Origin: Caballeronia sp. INDeC2
Lineage (GTDB): Bacteria; Pseudomonadota; Gammaproteobacteria; Burkholderiales; Burkholderiaceae
Direction of reading: 5' to 3'
Assembly (NCBI RefSeq): GCF_023631325.1
Contig: NZ_JALQDG010000040.1
Location: 62,001 to 126,000 of the forward strand
DNA length: 64,000 nt
Below are positions 44,929-53,186 of this stretch, piece after piece. Under the pieces are notes generated by a model. The model saw nothing but the letters and a program-made list of their open reading frames with translations, searched no databases and was not told where the DNA came from. Each line of letters opens with the position of its first letter. Position 1 is the first letter of the stretch. The translations under genes were made by a program, and so were the position numbers.

Positions 44929-45371
44929 ACCGGCGGATTCACTCTCGGCGGCACGGCGTCGAGCTGCCGGAACACGCTCAGCCAGTCTTCGAGATGCCAG
45001 GTTTTCGACACCAGTCCGTCGCGCACTTCGTGAAACGAATGTATGGCGAAGCGGATCTGCTTCTTCGTCGCGGCGATGCCCAGCAGCGGCCCCGACTGCG
45101 TGCCGCTTACTTCCGCGCGAATGCCGACGCGATCGTCCTGCACCAGCATGTCGAGAATGTCGATGCGCATGTCGGGCAGCGCGGTCGCGAGATCGTCGAA
45201 GATGGGGATCATCTGATCCGGACCAGGTTTTTGTCCGGGCGGCTCGGGGATGTACTGCCAGTCGGGCGTGACGGCCTGCCGCAAGAGCGCGACGTCCTTC
45301 GTCGAGAACGCGCGATAGAGACGCTCGACCGCTTCGCGCGCGGCCGATTGAGTCAGGTGACCTGCCTGCAT
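44925..45371 (-). CDS. SnoaL-like / nuclear transport factor 2 fold protein
   Basis: A 148-residue protein of the NTF2-like superfamily (SnoaL or ester-cyclase type). The helical AAREAVERLYRAFSTKDVAL, then PDWQYIPEP and LPDMRIDILDMLVQDDRVGI, form the usual cone-shaped layout with a C-terminal HLEDWLSVFRQL. Catalytic role unknown. GGAGG sits 4 bp before the ATG, fixing the start; the longer in-frame start at 45467 is rejected. Confidence 0.8.
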   Translation of the reverse strand: MQAGHLTQSAAREAVERLYRAFSTKDVALLRQAVTPDWQYIPEPPGQKPGPDQMIPIFDDLATALPDMRIDILDMLVQDDRVGIRAEVSGTQSGPLLGIAATKKQIRFAIHSFHEVRDGLVSKTWHLEDWLSVFRQLDAVPPRVNPPV

Positions 45372-45493
45372 GGTGCCTCCTTCTCGGTGCTGTCTGCGTG
45401 ACGTGGGAACGGCGGCATTGCCCACCCACTGTACCGCAACCGGCCTGATGAACGCAGGAACGCGCATGCAGCCGTGATAAGCTCACGTTTCTT

Positions 45494-45596
45494 CGTTGGG
45501 GAGTAGCCGGCTTTTCCGCAATGGAAAAGCGCTCATGTCAACACGCTCGGTCGTTCAGACCGTGGCATGAGCAACCGTCACAGGTTGGCAAGACCA
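45494..45596 (+). promoter_or_regulatory. yybP-ykoY (manganese) riboswitch upstream of mntP
   Basis: The 5' leader of mntP carries the landmarks of the yybP-ykoY class: the GGGGAGTAGCC element (45498-45508), a hairpin with CTTTTCC/GGAAAAG arms, the CATGTCAACACGCTCGG stretch with its paired CCG and CATGAGC elements, and a closing TTGGCAAGACC. This class senses Mn2+ and activates mntP when Mn2+ is high. Boundaries are approximate. The assignment is strong because the neighbour is mntP itself. Confidence 0.85.
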
Positions 45597-45606
45597 TCGA
45601 CAGAAT

Positions 45607-45652
45607 GCGCGACCGGTCGGGCGCGCGTTTTGTCGTTCCATCTTGCCCGACC
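45607..45652 (+). promoter_or_regulatory. Riboswitch expression platform with alternative hairpins
   Basis: Two helices compete in the segment after the aptamer. Hairpin A pairs GCGCG (45607-45611) with CGCGC (45622-45626) and is followed by GTTTTG. Hairpin B pairs GGTCGGGC (45615-45622) with GCCCGACC (45645-45652), just before the mntP start region. Hairpin A resembles a terminator, while B could mask the initiation region or act as its competitor. Which one is the ON state is not determined by sequence alone. Confidence 0.5.
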
Positions 45653-45665
45653 AGAGCGCTACCCG

Positions 45666-46235
45666 ATGAACCTCGCTTCCACAATATTTCTCGCCTTCGC
45701 CATGTCCACCGACGCATTCGCCGCCGCGGTCGGCAAGGGCGCGACCCTGCACAAGCCGCGCATCGCGGAAGCGTTGAAGACCGGCGTGATCTTCGGCGTG
45801 ATCGAGGCGCTGACGCCGCTCGTCGGCTGGGCGCTCGGCAAGGCTGCCGCGCAGTACGTGACGGCCTGGGATCACTGGATCGCGTTCGGCCTGCTGTTCG
45901 TGCTCGGCGCGCGCATGATTCGCGAAGGCTTCAGCGAAGCGGCCCACGACGAGGAAAAGCCCGACTCGCATTCGTTCTGGGTGCTCGCGCTCACCGGTTT
46001 CGCGACCAGCATCGACGCGATGGCGGTCGGCGCGGGCCTCGCGTTCATCGATGTCGATATCTTCTCGACGGCCGCGACCATCGGCTTCGCGACCATGCTG
46101 ATGGTGACGATCGGCGTGATGCTCGGGCGGCTCGTCGGTGCGACGATCGGCAAGCGGGCGGAAATCGTCGGCGGGCTGATCCTGATCGGCGTCGGCAGCG
46201 TCATTCTGGCCGAGCATCTCGGCTATCTGAACTGA
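45666..46235 (+). CDS. mntP: Manganese efflux pump
   Basis: A 189-residue, six-helix MntP protein exporting Mn2+. The two pseudo-repeats each carry a membrane Asp: LAFAMSTDAFAAAVGKG near the start and GFATSIDAMAVGAGLAF in the second half, both required in E. coli MntP. The start at MNLASTIFLAF follows the riboswitch leader; an upstream frame to 45567 would lie inside the riboswitch and is rejected. The 3' end overlaps the convergent gene by 35 bp. Confidence 0.95.
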   Translation: MNLASTIFLAFAMSTDAFAAAVGKGATLHKPRIAEALKTGVIFGVIEALTPLVGWALGKAAAQYVTAWDHWIAFGLLFVLGARMIREGFSEAAHDEEKPDSHSFWVLALTGFATSIDAMAVGAGLAFIDVDIFSTAATIGFATMLMVTIGVMLGRLVGATIGKRAEIVGGLILIGVGSVILAEHLGYLN

Positions 46236-46629
46236 GCCTGCGCGCTTGTTCGCCGCGCGGCGTGAAGACGGCGAGCGCGGCGGCGACGATGAAAAGCGCG
46301 GGGACGTCGCCCGCGAGATGGCCGAGATGTCCCGCGCCGCCGAACGATTGCACGGCCATGATCGCGCCGTGCACGACGCTCGACCAAATCGTGAACCAGA
46401 TGAGGCTCAAGTGCCGCATCGGCTCGCGCGACGCGATGAGCAGAAACACGCCGAGCGTCGCGTAGATGCCGACGATCATCAGCGCATATTCGGAGCGGCC
46501 CGCGTGGCCGCTTTCCCATGCCCATCCCGCAGGCCAGAGCAGCATCAGCGGATAGATGCCGAACAACGCGATCAGCCCGACGACGACGAGCACGATGCGC
46601 AAGCAGGCAAGACGGCGGGCGTCGTTCAT
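46201..46629 (-). CDS. Four-helix membrane protein, possible DUF6632
   Basis: A 142-residue protein with about four membrane helices (RIVLVVVGLIALFGIYPLML, YALMIVGIYATLGVFLLIA and two more). HLSLIWFTIWSSVVHGAIMA and GHLGHLAGDVPALF are recognisable blocks; I suspect the DUF6632 family, but without a search this is tentative. The stop lies 35 bp inside mntP on the opposite strand. Function unknown. Confidence 0.7.
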   Translation of the reverse strand: MNDARRLACLRIVLVVVGLIALFGIYPLMLLWPAGWAWESGHAGRSEYALMIVGIYATLGVFLLIASREPMRHLSLIWFTIWSSVVHGAIMAVQSFGGAGHLGHLAGDVPALFIVAAALAVFTPRGEQARRLSSDSRDARPE

Positions 46630-46803
46630 GGCGTGATCCTCGGCGGCGCGACATGAGCGACACGATACCGCGAAGCGTGCTTGAACGGCTCGAAGGCGAG
46701 CAGGTATATCGACCAAAAAATCGCGCAAATTAATTAACAACAACTGCGATTTGGCCGATACGATTCGTCGATCCACTGCCTTCAACCCTGAACACAGCAC
46801 GTC

Positions 46804-47904
46804 ATGCCACGTCCGATTTCCGCGCGCATTCATCTCGACGCCGTTCGTGAGAACCTTCGACTCGTCAAACGCATGGCGCCGTCCTCGCGCGTCTGGTCCG
46901 TGATCAAGGCGAATGCCTACGGACACGGTATCGAGCGCATTTATCCGGCGCTCGCGGAGGCGGACGGCATCGCGTTGCTCGATCTCGACGAAGCCGTGCG
47001 CGTGCGCGAGCTCGGCTGGAAAAAACCGATTCTGCTGCTCGAAGGCATTTTCGAAGCCGCGGATGTCGAGACGGCGGATCGTCATCGCCTCACGGTGACG
47101 GTGCATTGCGACGAACAACTCGCGCTGCTGAAAGCGGCGCGGCCGCACGAGCGCATCGACATCCAGTTGAAGATGAACTCGGGCATGAACCGGCTCGGCT
47201 TTCGGCCGGGCGAATTCGAGGCCGCGTGGGAGCGTGCGTCGGGCATCGGGGCGGTCGGCTCGATCGGCCTGATGAGCCACTTCGCGAACGCGGACGATGG
47301 CGCGATCGACTGGCAAGTCGGCGAATTCGATGCCGCCACGCGCAATCTGCCCGGCACGCGTTCGCTGTCGAATTCGGCGGCGGTGCTGTGGCATCCGCGC
47401 GCGCATCGCGATTGGGTGCGGCCCGGCACGATCCTCTACGGCGCATCGCCGACGGGCCGCGCGCGCAACATCGAAGACTTCCATCTGCGCGCGGCGATGA
47501 CGCTCGAAAGCCGCATCATCGGCGTGCAGACGCTCGCGCCGAACGAGACGATCGGCTATGGCCGCACCTTCACCGCGGATCGCGCGATGAAAATCGGCGT
47601 GGTGGCGTGCGGTTACGCGGACGGCTATCCGCGCCACGCGCCGACGGGCACGCCCGTGATGGTCGACGGCGTGCGCACCAGTATCGTCGGACGCGTGTCG
47701 ATGGACATGTTGACTGTCGATCTCACGCCGTGCCCGGCGGCGGGCATCGGATCGCCGGTGGAACTCTGGGGCGAGCGCGTCAGGGTGGACGAAGTGGCCG
47801 AGCCGTCCGGCACGATCGGCTACGAGTTGATGTGCGCGCTTGCGCGGCGCGTGCCGGTGAGCATCGACGCGGGCGTGACCGGCGAGGAAGCGCATTCGGC
47901 TTGA
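46804..47904 (+). CDS. alr: Alanine racemase
   Basis: A 366-residue fold-type III PLP enzyme converting L- to D-alanine for peptidoglycan. The PLP lysine is K35 in WSVIKANAYGHGIERIYPAL, and the catalytic Tyr is Y252 in ETIGYGRTF. SIGLMSHFANADD, SNSAAVL and GRVSMDMLTVDL follow in the usual order. No dadA gene is adjacent, so a biosynthetic or catabolic (DadX) role cannot be separated. The promoter gap (46630-46803) is AT-rich around 46715-46760. Confidence 0.95.
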   Translation: MPRPISARIHLDAVRENLRLVKRMAPSSRVWSVIKANAYGHGIERIYPALAEADGIALLDLDEAVRVRELGWKKPILLLEGIFEAADVETADRHRLTVTVHCDEQLALLKAARPHERIDIQLKMNSGMNRLGFRPGEFEAAWERASGIGAVGSIGLMSHFANADDGAIDWQVGEFDAATRNLPGTRSLSNSAAVLWHPRAHRDWVRPGTILYGASPTGRARNIEDFHLRAAMTLESRIIGVQTLAPNETIGYGRTFTADRAMKIGVVACGYADGYPRHAPTGTPVMVDGVRTSIVGRVSMDMLTVDLTPCPAAGIGSPVELWGERVRVDEVAEPSGTIGYELMCALARRVPVSIDAGVTGEEAHSA

Positions 47905-47923
47905 CGCACGCGCGGGCGCGAAC

Positions 47924-49378
47924 TCAAGCTCTCGAATCGCCGATCACGCCGGCGAGGAGCTCGATACCTTTGCGGATCTGATCGACCGGCACGCTCGCAT
48001 AGCCGAGGATCAGTCCGGCGGGCCGCGACCGCGTGGCAACCGAAGGCGCGACATAAAGCGGCGACACCGGATAGACGCCCACGCCCTTCGCGTGTGCGGC
48101 GGCTACGAGCGCGGCTTCATCGTTCGAATCGAGAAACGGCAGCCACAGCGTGACGTGCAGCCCGGCGGCGGTGCCGGTCACCTCCGCGCTGCGCGGCAGA
48201 AGACGCGCGATGGCATCGAGCAACGCCGCGCGACGCCGCTCGTATTCCCGCCGCACGCGCCGCACGTGACGCTCATACGCACCGCCGTCGATGAGAGACG
48301 CGAGCACGCGTTGATCGATAACCGCGGAATGACGGTCGCTCAGCCTCTTGGCCTGACGAAACACCGGCACGAGATCGTGCGGCAGGATCATGTAGCCCAG
48401 CCGGAGATGCGGCGAAAGCGCCTTGGAGAATGTGCCGATGTAGATCACGCGGCCATTCGAATCGATCGATTGCAATGCATCGATCGGGCGCTGGCCGTAG
48501 CGGAACTCGCCGTCGTAATCGTCTTCGATGATCCAGGCGTCCTGCCGCTCTGCCCATTCGAGCAGTTCGAGCCGGCGTCCGACCGGCAACACGCCGCCCA
48601 ACGGAAACTGATGCGATGGCGTCACGTAGGCGAGCCGCGCGCGGCCATCGGCGGGCAGGCGGCGCGTGTCGAGACCTTGTTCGTCGACGGCAACGGGCAG
48701 CGGCACGCCGCCCGACGCTTCGAAGCAGTGGCGCGCGATCAGATAACCGGGCTCTTCGAACACGAACGTATCGCCGGGATCGAGAAGGACGCGCGCGCTT
48801 AGATCGAGCGCCTGCTGCGTGCCGTTCACCACGACGATCTGCTCGCTGTCGCAGACGAGTCCGCGCGCCCGCCCGAGATACGCCTGCAGCGCACGCCGCA
48901 ATGAGGCATCTCCTTCGGGCGCGACGTAGTAGAGGCTGTCCGGCTGATGCAGCAATTCCGCTTGGTAAGCGCGCTTCCAGATCAGCGAAGGAAAGTCGCG
49001 CGCGGACACAGCACCGTAGAGGAAGTCGACGCTGCCCGTTTTCGTCCGAGGCAGAACGGGCACGGGCAGAGTCGAGACGCGCTGGCCGTACTTCGAAAGC
49101 GCAGGCGTCGAGCGGGCGGCGCGCGTGGATTCGGGCGGCGCGAGCGGTACCGGCGGCGTCGCGACGCGCGCAACGCGGCCTGCGGATGTGACGAGGAAAC
49201 CTTCCGCCGCGAGCTGCTCGTAGGCGGCCGTGACCGTCGTGCGCGAGACGCCCAGATCGGCCGCAAGCGCGCGCGTCGATGGCGCGGGTGCGCCCGCGGG
49301 CAGCGTTCCATCGGCGATTTGGGCGCGAAGCAGATCGTATATGCGTTGCCCCGTGCCGACTTTGCTCGACTGGACCAT
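47924..49378 (-). CDS. MocR/PdxR-type transcriptional regulator
   Basis: A 484-residue fusion of a GntR winged HTH (DLLRAQIADGTLPAG, then APSTRALAADLGVSRTTVTA) with an aminotransferase class I domain that binds PLP (YIGTFSKALSPHLRLGYM holds the Lys). Members sense PLP or an aminated ligand. It is divergent from the PaiB-like and LysE-like genes with only 85 bp between and is their probable regulator. It starts at MVQSSKVGTG; the ATG at 49432 is rejected because it would overlap the divergent leader. Confidence 0.9.
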   Translation of the reverse strand: MVQSSKVGTGQRIYDLLRAQIADGTLPAGAPAPSTRALAADLGVSRTTVTAAYEQLAAEGFLVTSAGRVARVATPPVPLAPPESTRAARSTPALSKYGQRVSTLPVPVLPRTKTGSVDFLYGAVSARDFPSLIWKRAYQAELLHQPDSLYYVAPEGDASLRRALQAYLGRARGLVCDSEQIVVVNGTQQALDLSARVLLDPGDTFVFEEPGYLIARHCFEASGGVPLPVAVDEQGLDTRRLPADGRARLAYVTPSHQFPLGGVLPVGRRLELLEWAERQDAWIIEDDYDGEFRYGQRPIDALQSIDSNGRVIYIGTFSKALSPHLRLGYMILPHDLVPVFRQAKRLSDRHSAVIDQRVLASLIDGGAYERHVRRVRREYERRRAALLDAIARLLPRSAEVTGTAAGLHVTLWLPFLDSNDEAALVAAAHAKGVGVYPVSPLYVAPSVATRSRPAGLILGYASVPVDQIRKGIELLAGVIGDSRA

Positions 49379-49463
49379 GAAAATTGCTCGAAACTGGACC
49401 TTCTTATTGTGCCTGTTTCGCGCGATAGTCACGGAGTTCCGTCACCACCGTCGAGCATTCACG

Positions 49464-50087
49464 ATGTATATCCCGCCGCATTTCGCAGAGACTCGCCCCG
49501 ACGAACTGCATCGGATCATTCGCGCGCATCCGCTGGGAATTCTCGTCACGCGCGACGACGCCGGTCTGGACGCCAATCACATTCCGTTCGAGTTCGATCC
49601 GGCTCATGGCACGCAGGGCCTGCTTACGGCGCACGTGGCGCGCGCCAACGACATCTGGCAGCGATGCCCGACCGGCACGCCCGTCATGGTGATTTTTCGC
49701 GGCGCCGAAGGTTACATCTCGCCGAACTGGTATCCGAGCAAGCACGAGACACATCGGCAGGTGCCGACGTGGAATTACGAAGTCGTGCATGCGCATGGCG
49801 TGCTCACCATCCGCGACGACGAGCCCTTCGTGCGCGGCCTCGTCGCGCGCCTGACGCGGCGGCATGAGGCGAGCGAGCCGAAGCCGTGGAAGATGGGCGA
49901 TTCCGAGCCGGAGTTCATCGACGGCATGTTGCGCAACATCGTGGGGATCGAGATCGCCGTGACATCGCTCGTGGGCAAAGCGAAGCTGAGCCAGAACAAG
50001 GAGACGCGCGATCGCCTCAATGCCGCCGAGACGTTGAAGGCGCGCGGAAATGACGAGCTGGCTCAGGCGATGTCGCGGGCCGGGTGA
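49464..50087 (+). CDS. FMN-binding negative transcriptional regulator, PaiB type
   Basis: A 207-residue PaiB-family protein starting MYIPPHFAETRPDELHRIIR; the split-barrel block HPLGILVTRDDAGLDANHIP and SPNWYPSKHETHRQVPTWNY are diagnostic. In Bacillus PaiB represses protease genes; here a flavin-binding role is the safe statement. It is 6 bp from the LysE-family gene and so co-transcribed. Confidence 0.9.
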   Translation: MYIPPHFAETRPDELHRIIRAHPLGILVTRDDAGLDANHIPFEFDPAHGTQGLLTAHVARANDIWQRCPTGTPVMVIFRGAEGYISPNWYPSKHETHRQVPTWNYEVVHAHGVLTIRDDEPFVRGLVARLTRRHEASEPKPWKMGDSEPEFIDGMLRNIVGIEIAVTSLVGKAKLSQNKETRDRLNAAETLKARGNDELAQAMSRAG

Positions 50088-50093
50088 CACATC

Positions 50094-50717
50094 ATGACCT
50101 TCATTCCATTCCTGATTGCGGCGATCTTGCTTGCCATAACGCCCGGTCCGGGCATCACTTATGTGGTCGCGCGGACGGTCGCCGGAGGCCGCTCCGAAGG
50201 CATGGCGTCGTGTCTCGGCACGGCGCTCGGCGGTCTGTTCCACGTCGCTGCGGCGGCGCTCGGTCTTTCCCTGCTGATCGCGAGGTCGGCGATGCTCTTC
50301 GGCATCGTCAAATACGTCGGGGCCGCGTACCTGATCTATCTGGGCATTCGCCTTCTGCTGCGAAAGCACGAGGCGGCCGATATCGCTCCGGTCGCCTCCC
50401 ACGGTGCGCGACGCGCCTTCCGCGAAGGCATTCTCGTCGAGGCGCTCAACGTGAAGACAGCGCTCTTTTTCCTCGCGTTCCTTCCGCAGTTCGTCTCGCC
50501 GGATCACACGCTGATTCCGCAACTGGTGCTGCTCGGGAGCATCTGCGTGACGTTGAATACGCTCGTCGATGTGGGCGCGGTGCTCGCGGCTACGCGCCTG
50601 CTCAAATCCAGCACCGCCCGCGCCGCGCGCGCGAGATTGCTCACGCGCACGTCGGGTGCCGTCATGCTGGGATTGGGCGGCTATCTCGCGCTGGCGCGCA
50701 GGACGATCGCGCTGTAG
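50094..50717 (+). CDS. LysE/RhtB family amino acid exporter
   Basis: A 207-residue, six-helix exporter. The signature LLAITPGPGITYVVARTVAG is in helix 1 and the loop GGRSEGMASCLGTALGG follows. VEALNVKTALFFLAFLPQFV is the second-half motif. Substrates of the family are amino acids or homoserine lactone-like compounds. The close link to a MocR regulator suggests an amino-acid-related signal. It converges with the CoA-transferase gene. Confidence 0.9.
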   Translation: MTFIPFLIAAILLAITPGPGITYVVARTVAGGRSEGMASCLGTALGGLFHVAAAALGLSLLIARSAMLFGIVKYVGAAYLIYLGIRLLLRKHEAADIAPVASHGARRAFREGILVEALNVKTALFFLAFLPQFVSPDHTLIPQLVLLGSICVTLNTLVDVGAVLAATRLLKSSTARAARARLLTRTSGAVMLGLGGYLALARRTIAL

Positions 50718-50727
50718 CGAGCGTTCG

Positions 50728-52107
50728 TCACCACCGCGCCGCCGATGCCCCCGGCGGCGCCGAATTCCGCGCATAGCCCGCCGGCGTGCGCGCCAGTTGT
50801 GCGCTTGGCCGCACGGCCATCAACTCGCCGAAGCCCGATTCATACCGCTCCATATACGGCGCGAATTCCGGCTTCGCCGTCTTCAATCCGCCCTCGATGC
50901 GCCCGAGTCCACGCAGCCAGTGCCCCGTCTGCGCGAGCGAAACCTGAACGTGCCAGCTTCCGCCTTCGTGCTGCTGTTTCCATAACGCGGCGGCCGCGCC
51001 GAATGCCATCAGGAAGCCGCTCGCCATGTCGAGCATCTGCATCGGCAAGGGACGCGGCTTCGCTTCGCCGGCCGCTTCTCCTTCGGCTGCGTTGAAGCCC
51101 ATCGCGGTCTGAACGAGCGAGTCGAAGCCGCGCCGTTCGGCCCACGGACCTTCGGTGCCATACGCCGTCAGCGACGTATAGACGATCCCCGGCCTGCGCT
51201 CCGCCAGCGCTTGCGGCCCGAACCCCAGCGACGCGATTCCGCCCGGCCTATACCCTTGCGCGAACACATTCGCATCGTCAATCAAGCGCCAGAGCGCGTC
51301 CTGATCCGAAGTCGAGCGAAGATCGAGCAATGCCGAGCGCTTGCCCCGGCTCGTATCCGCAATCGCCGGAATGTTCGGCAGATGCGGACCGTTCACGAGC
51401 ATCACGTCCGCGCCGAACGCGGCAAGCGCCCGCCCGCCGACAGGCCCGGCGAGAATGCGCGTGAAATCGAGCACGCGCAGGCCGTCGAGCGGACGCGCAT
51501 CGGCGGAAAAGGGCGGCAACGCTATAGGCGCCGCATCGCCGATGCGCGTGATCGTCATCAACGGCTGCGCGGCGACGGCTTGCGCTTGCGGCGTCGCGTC
51601 CCATTCGTCGAACGTGCGCAGCATCGTGACGACGAGCCCGCGCTCCGCCGCCGCGTTCTCGAAATCGCAACCGCGCCACGCGAGCAACGCGCGCTCCGCG
51701 TCCTCGCGCGTCGCCGTCTTCGGATGGAGCCCGAGCAGACGCAGCGCGCCATCCTGATGATGCTCGAAGTTCGCGTGGATGCGCACGTAGCCGTCGGCGC
51801 AGCGATAGAGCCCGGAAAAGCGTCCCCACGTCTCCGGCTCCTTGCCATTGACCGTGAACGCGCCAGTGCATTCGACCGCCGCATGCGTCATGTCGACGGA
51901 CACGCGCTGCCGGCCGCCGCCACGCAGCGCGCCGAGTTCGCACGCCGCGAGCGCGGCCGCGCCGATGCTCGCCTGCGCCGCCGTGCCGATGGCAAAACTG
52001 GAGGGAAAAACCGGATCGCGACCCGGAAGGTCGATGAAAGAAAGCGCATCGTCGGGCAAGCCGGCGGTGCGCCATATGTCGTGCAGCGTATCGAAGGAAG
52101 AAGTCAT
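50728..52107 (-). CDS. Family III CoA-transferase (CaiB/BaiF)
   Basis: A 459-residue CoA-transferase. RVLDFTRILAGPVGGRALAA, GADVMLVNGPHLPNIPAIAD, and QGYRPGGIASLGFGP, then GIVYTSLTAYGTEGPWAERR, are the family blocks. It ends the minus-strand cluster behind pdxA2 with a 52-bp gap, so it may or may not share its transcript. The acyl substrate is unknown. It starts at MTSSFDTLHDIW. Confidence 0.88.
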   Translation of the reverse strand: MTSSFDTLHDIWRTAGLPDDALSFIDLPGRDPVFPSSFAIGTAAQASIGAAALAACELGALRGGGRQRVSVDMTHAAVECTGAFTVNGKEPETWGRFSGLYRCADGYVRIHANFEHHQDGALRLLGLHPKTATREDAERALLAWRGCDFENAAAERGLVVTMLRTFDEWDATPQAQAVAAQPLMTITRIGDAAPIALPPFSADARPLDGLRVLDFTRILAGPVGGRALAAFGADVMLVNGPHLPNIPAIADTSRGKRSALLDLRSTSDQDALWRLIDDANVFAQGYRPGGIASLGFGPQALAERRPGIVYTSLTAYGTEGPWAERRGFDSLVQTAMGFNAAEGEAAGEAKPRPLPMQMLDMASGFLMAFGAAAALWKQQHEGGSWHVQVSLAQTGHWLRGLGRIEGGLKTAKPEFAPYMERYESGFGELMAVRPSAQLARTPAGYARNSAPPGASAARW

Positions 52108-52159
52108 GATCGGTCGGCGCGCGTGCTTCGAAGGAAGCACCCATTATCGCGCCGCCGCG

Positions 52160-53161
52160 TCAATGACGCCGCGTCGCCAGCTCCGCGCCCTGGCGCAGCG
52201 CTTCGAGCATGCTGCCTTCATCGGCGATGCCCTTGCCCGCGATATCGAACGCCGTGCCGTGATCGACCGACGTGCGGATCACATCGAGCCCGACCGTCAC
52301 GTTTACGCCCGCTTCGAGACCGAGCACCTTCACGGGACCGTGCCCCTGATCGTGATACATCGCGACGACGAGATCGAAGTCGCCACGCCCCGCGCGATAG
52401 AACAGCGTATCGGCGGGCAGCGGGCCGGTCACGTCCAGACCGCGTTCGTGCAGCACTTTCACGGCGGGAATGATCTTTTCCTCTTCCTCGCCGTAGCCGA
52501 AGAGCCCGTTCTCTCCCGCATGCGGATTGATCCCGCACACGCCGATGCGCGGCTTCTCGATGCCCGCCTTCACGAGCGTCGCGTTGCCGCGCTCGATCGT
52601 GCGCTGCACGAGGCCCGGCTCGATCTTGCGGATGGCATCGATGATGCCGATGTGCGTCGTCACGTGGATCACGCGCAATTGCGGCGCGACGAGCATCATC
52701 GACACTTCGTCGACGCCCGTCAGATGCGCGAGCATTTCCGTGTGGCCGGGGAACTTGTGGCCGCCCGCGTGCAGCGCTTCCTTGTTGAGCGGCGCGGTGC
52801 AGATCGCGTCGATCTGATGCGCCTGCGCCAGTTCCACGGCGCGCGCGATGTACCGATACGCCGCATCGCCCGCGACGGCGGACAGCTCGCCGAAGGGCAG
52901 ATCGTCGGGAATCAGGCCGAGATCGATGCAGTCGATCACGCCCGGTTCGTAACGCGCTTCTGTCGCATCCTTGATGCGCCGCACCGTCGCCTTGCCGCCG
53001 ACGAGTTCGTTCGCGCGTTCGAGACGGCGCGCATCGCCGATCACGAGCGGACGGCACTGCCGATGCACCGCGTCGTGCGCGAGGCTCTTGACGACGACTT
53101 CCGGGCCTACGCCGCTCGCGTCGCCCATCGTGATGCCGATTACGGGGAGAGTGTTGGTCAT
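52160..53161 (-). CDS. pdxA2: PdxA2-like 4-phospho-D-threonate/erythronate dehydrogenase
   Basis: A 333-residue PdxA-family NAD-dependent oxidative decarboxylase. The metal-binding HKFPGHTEMLAHLTG region and YHDQGHGPVKVLGLEAGVNV are family signatures, and ITMGDASGVGPEV is the N-terminus. In its setting next to a DUF1537 kinase it most likely oxidises and decarboxylates a four-carbon acid 4-phosphate to dihydroxyacetone phosphate, rather than serving vitamin B6 synthesis. It follows the kinase gene by 25 bp. Confidence 0.9.
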   Translation of the reverse strand: MTNTLPVIGITMGDASGVGPEVVVKSLAHDAVHRQCRPLVIGDARRLERANELVGGKATVRRIKDATEARYEPGVIDCIDLGLIPDDLPFGELSAVAGDAAYRYIARAVELAQAHQIDAICTAPLNKEALHAGGHKFPGHTEMLAHLTGVDEVSMMLVAPQLRVIHVTTHIGIIDAIRKIEPGLVQRTIERGNATLVKAGIEKPRIGVCGINPHAGENGLFGYGEEEEKIIPAVKVLHERGLDVTGPLPADTLFYRAGRGDFDLVVAMYHDQGHGPVKVLGLEAGVNVTVGLDVIRTSVDHGTAFDIAGKGIADEGSMLEALRQGAELATRRH

Positions 53162-53186
53162 GATGTTTCGTCTGTGATGTCGTGTC

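Noticed and set aside
45567..45665. N-terminal extension of MntP
   Set aside because: It would translate the riboswitch; known MntP proteins start at the first membrane helix.
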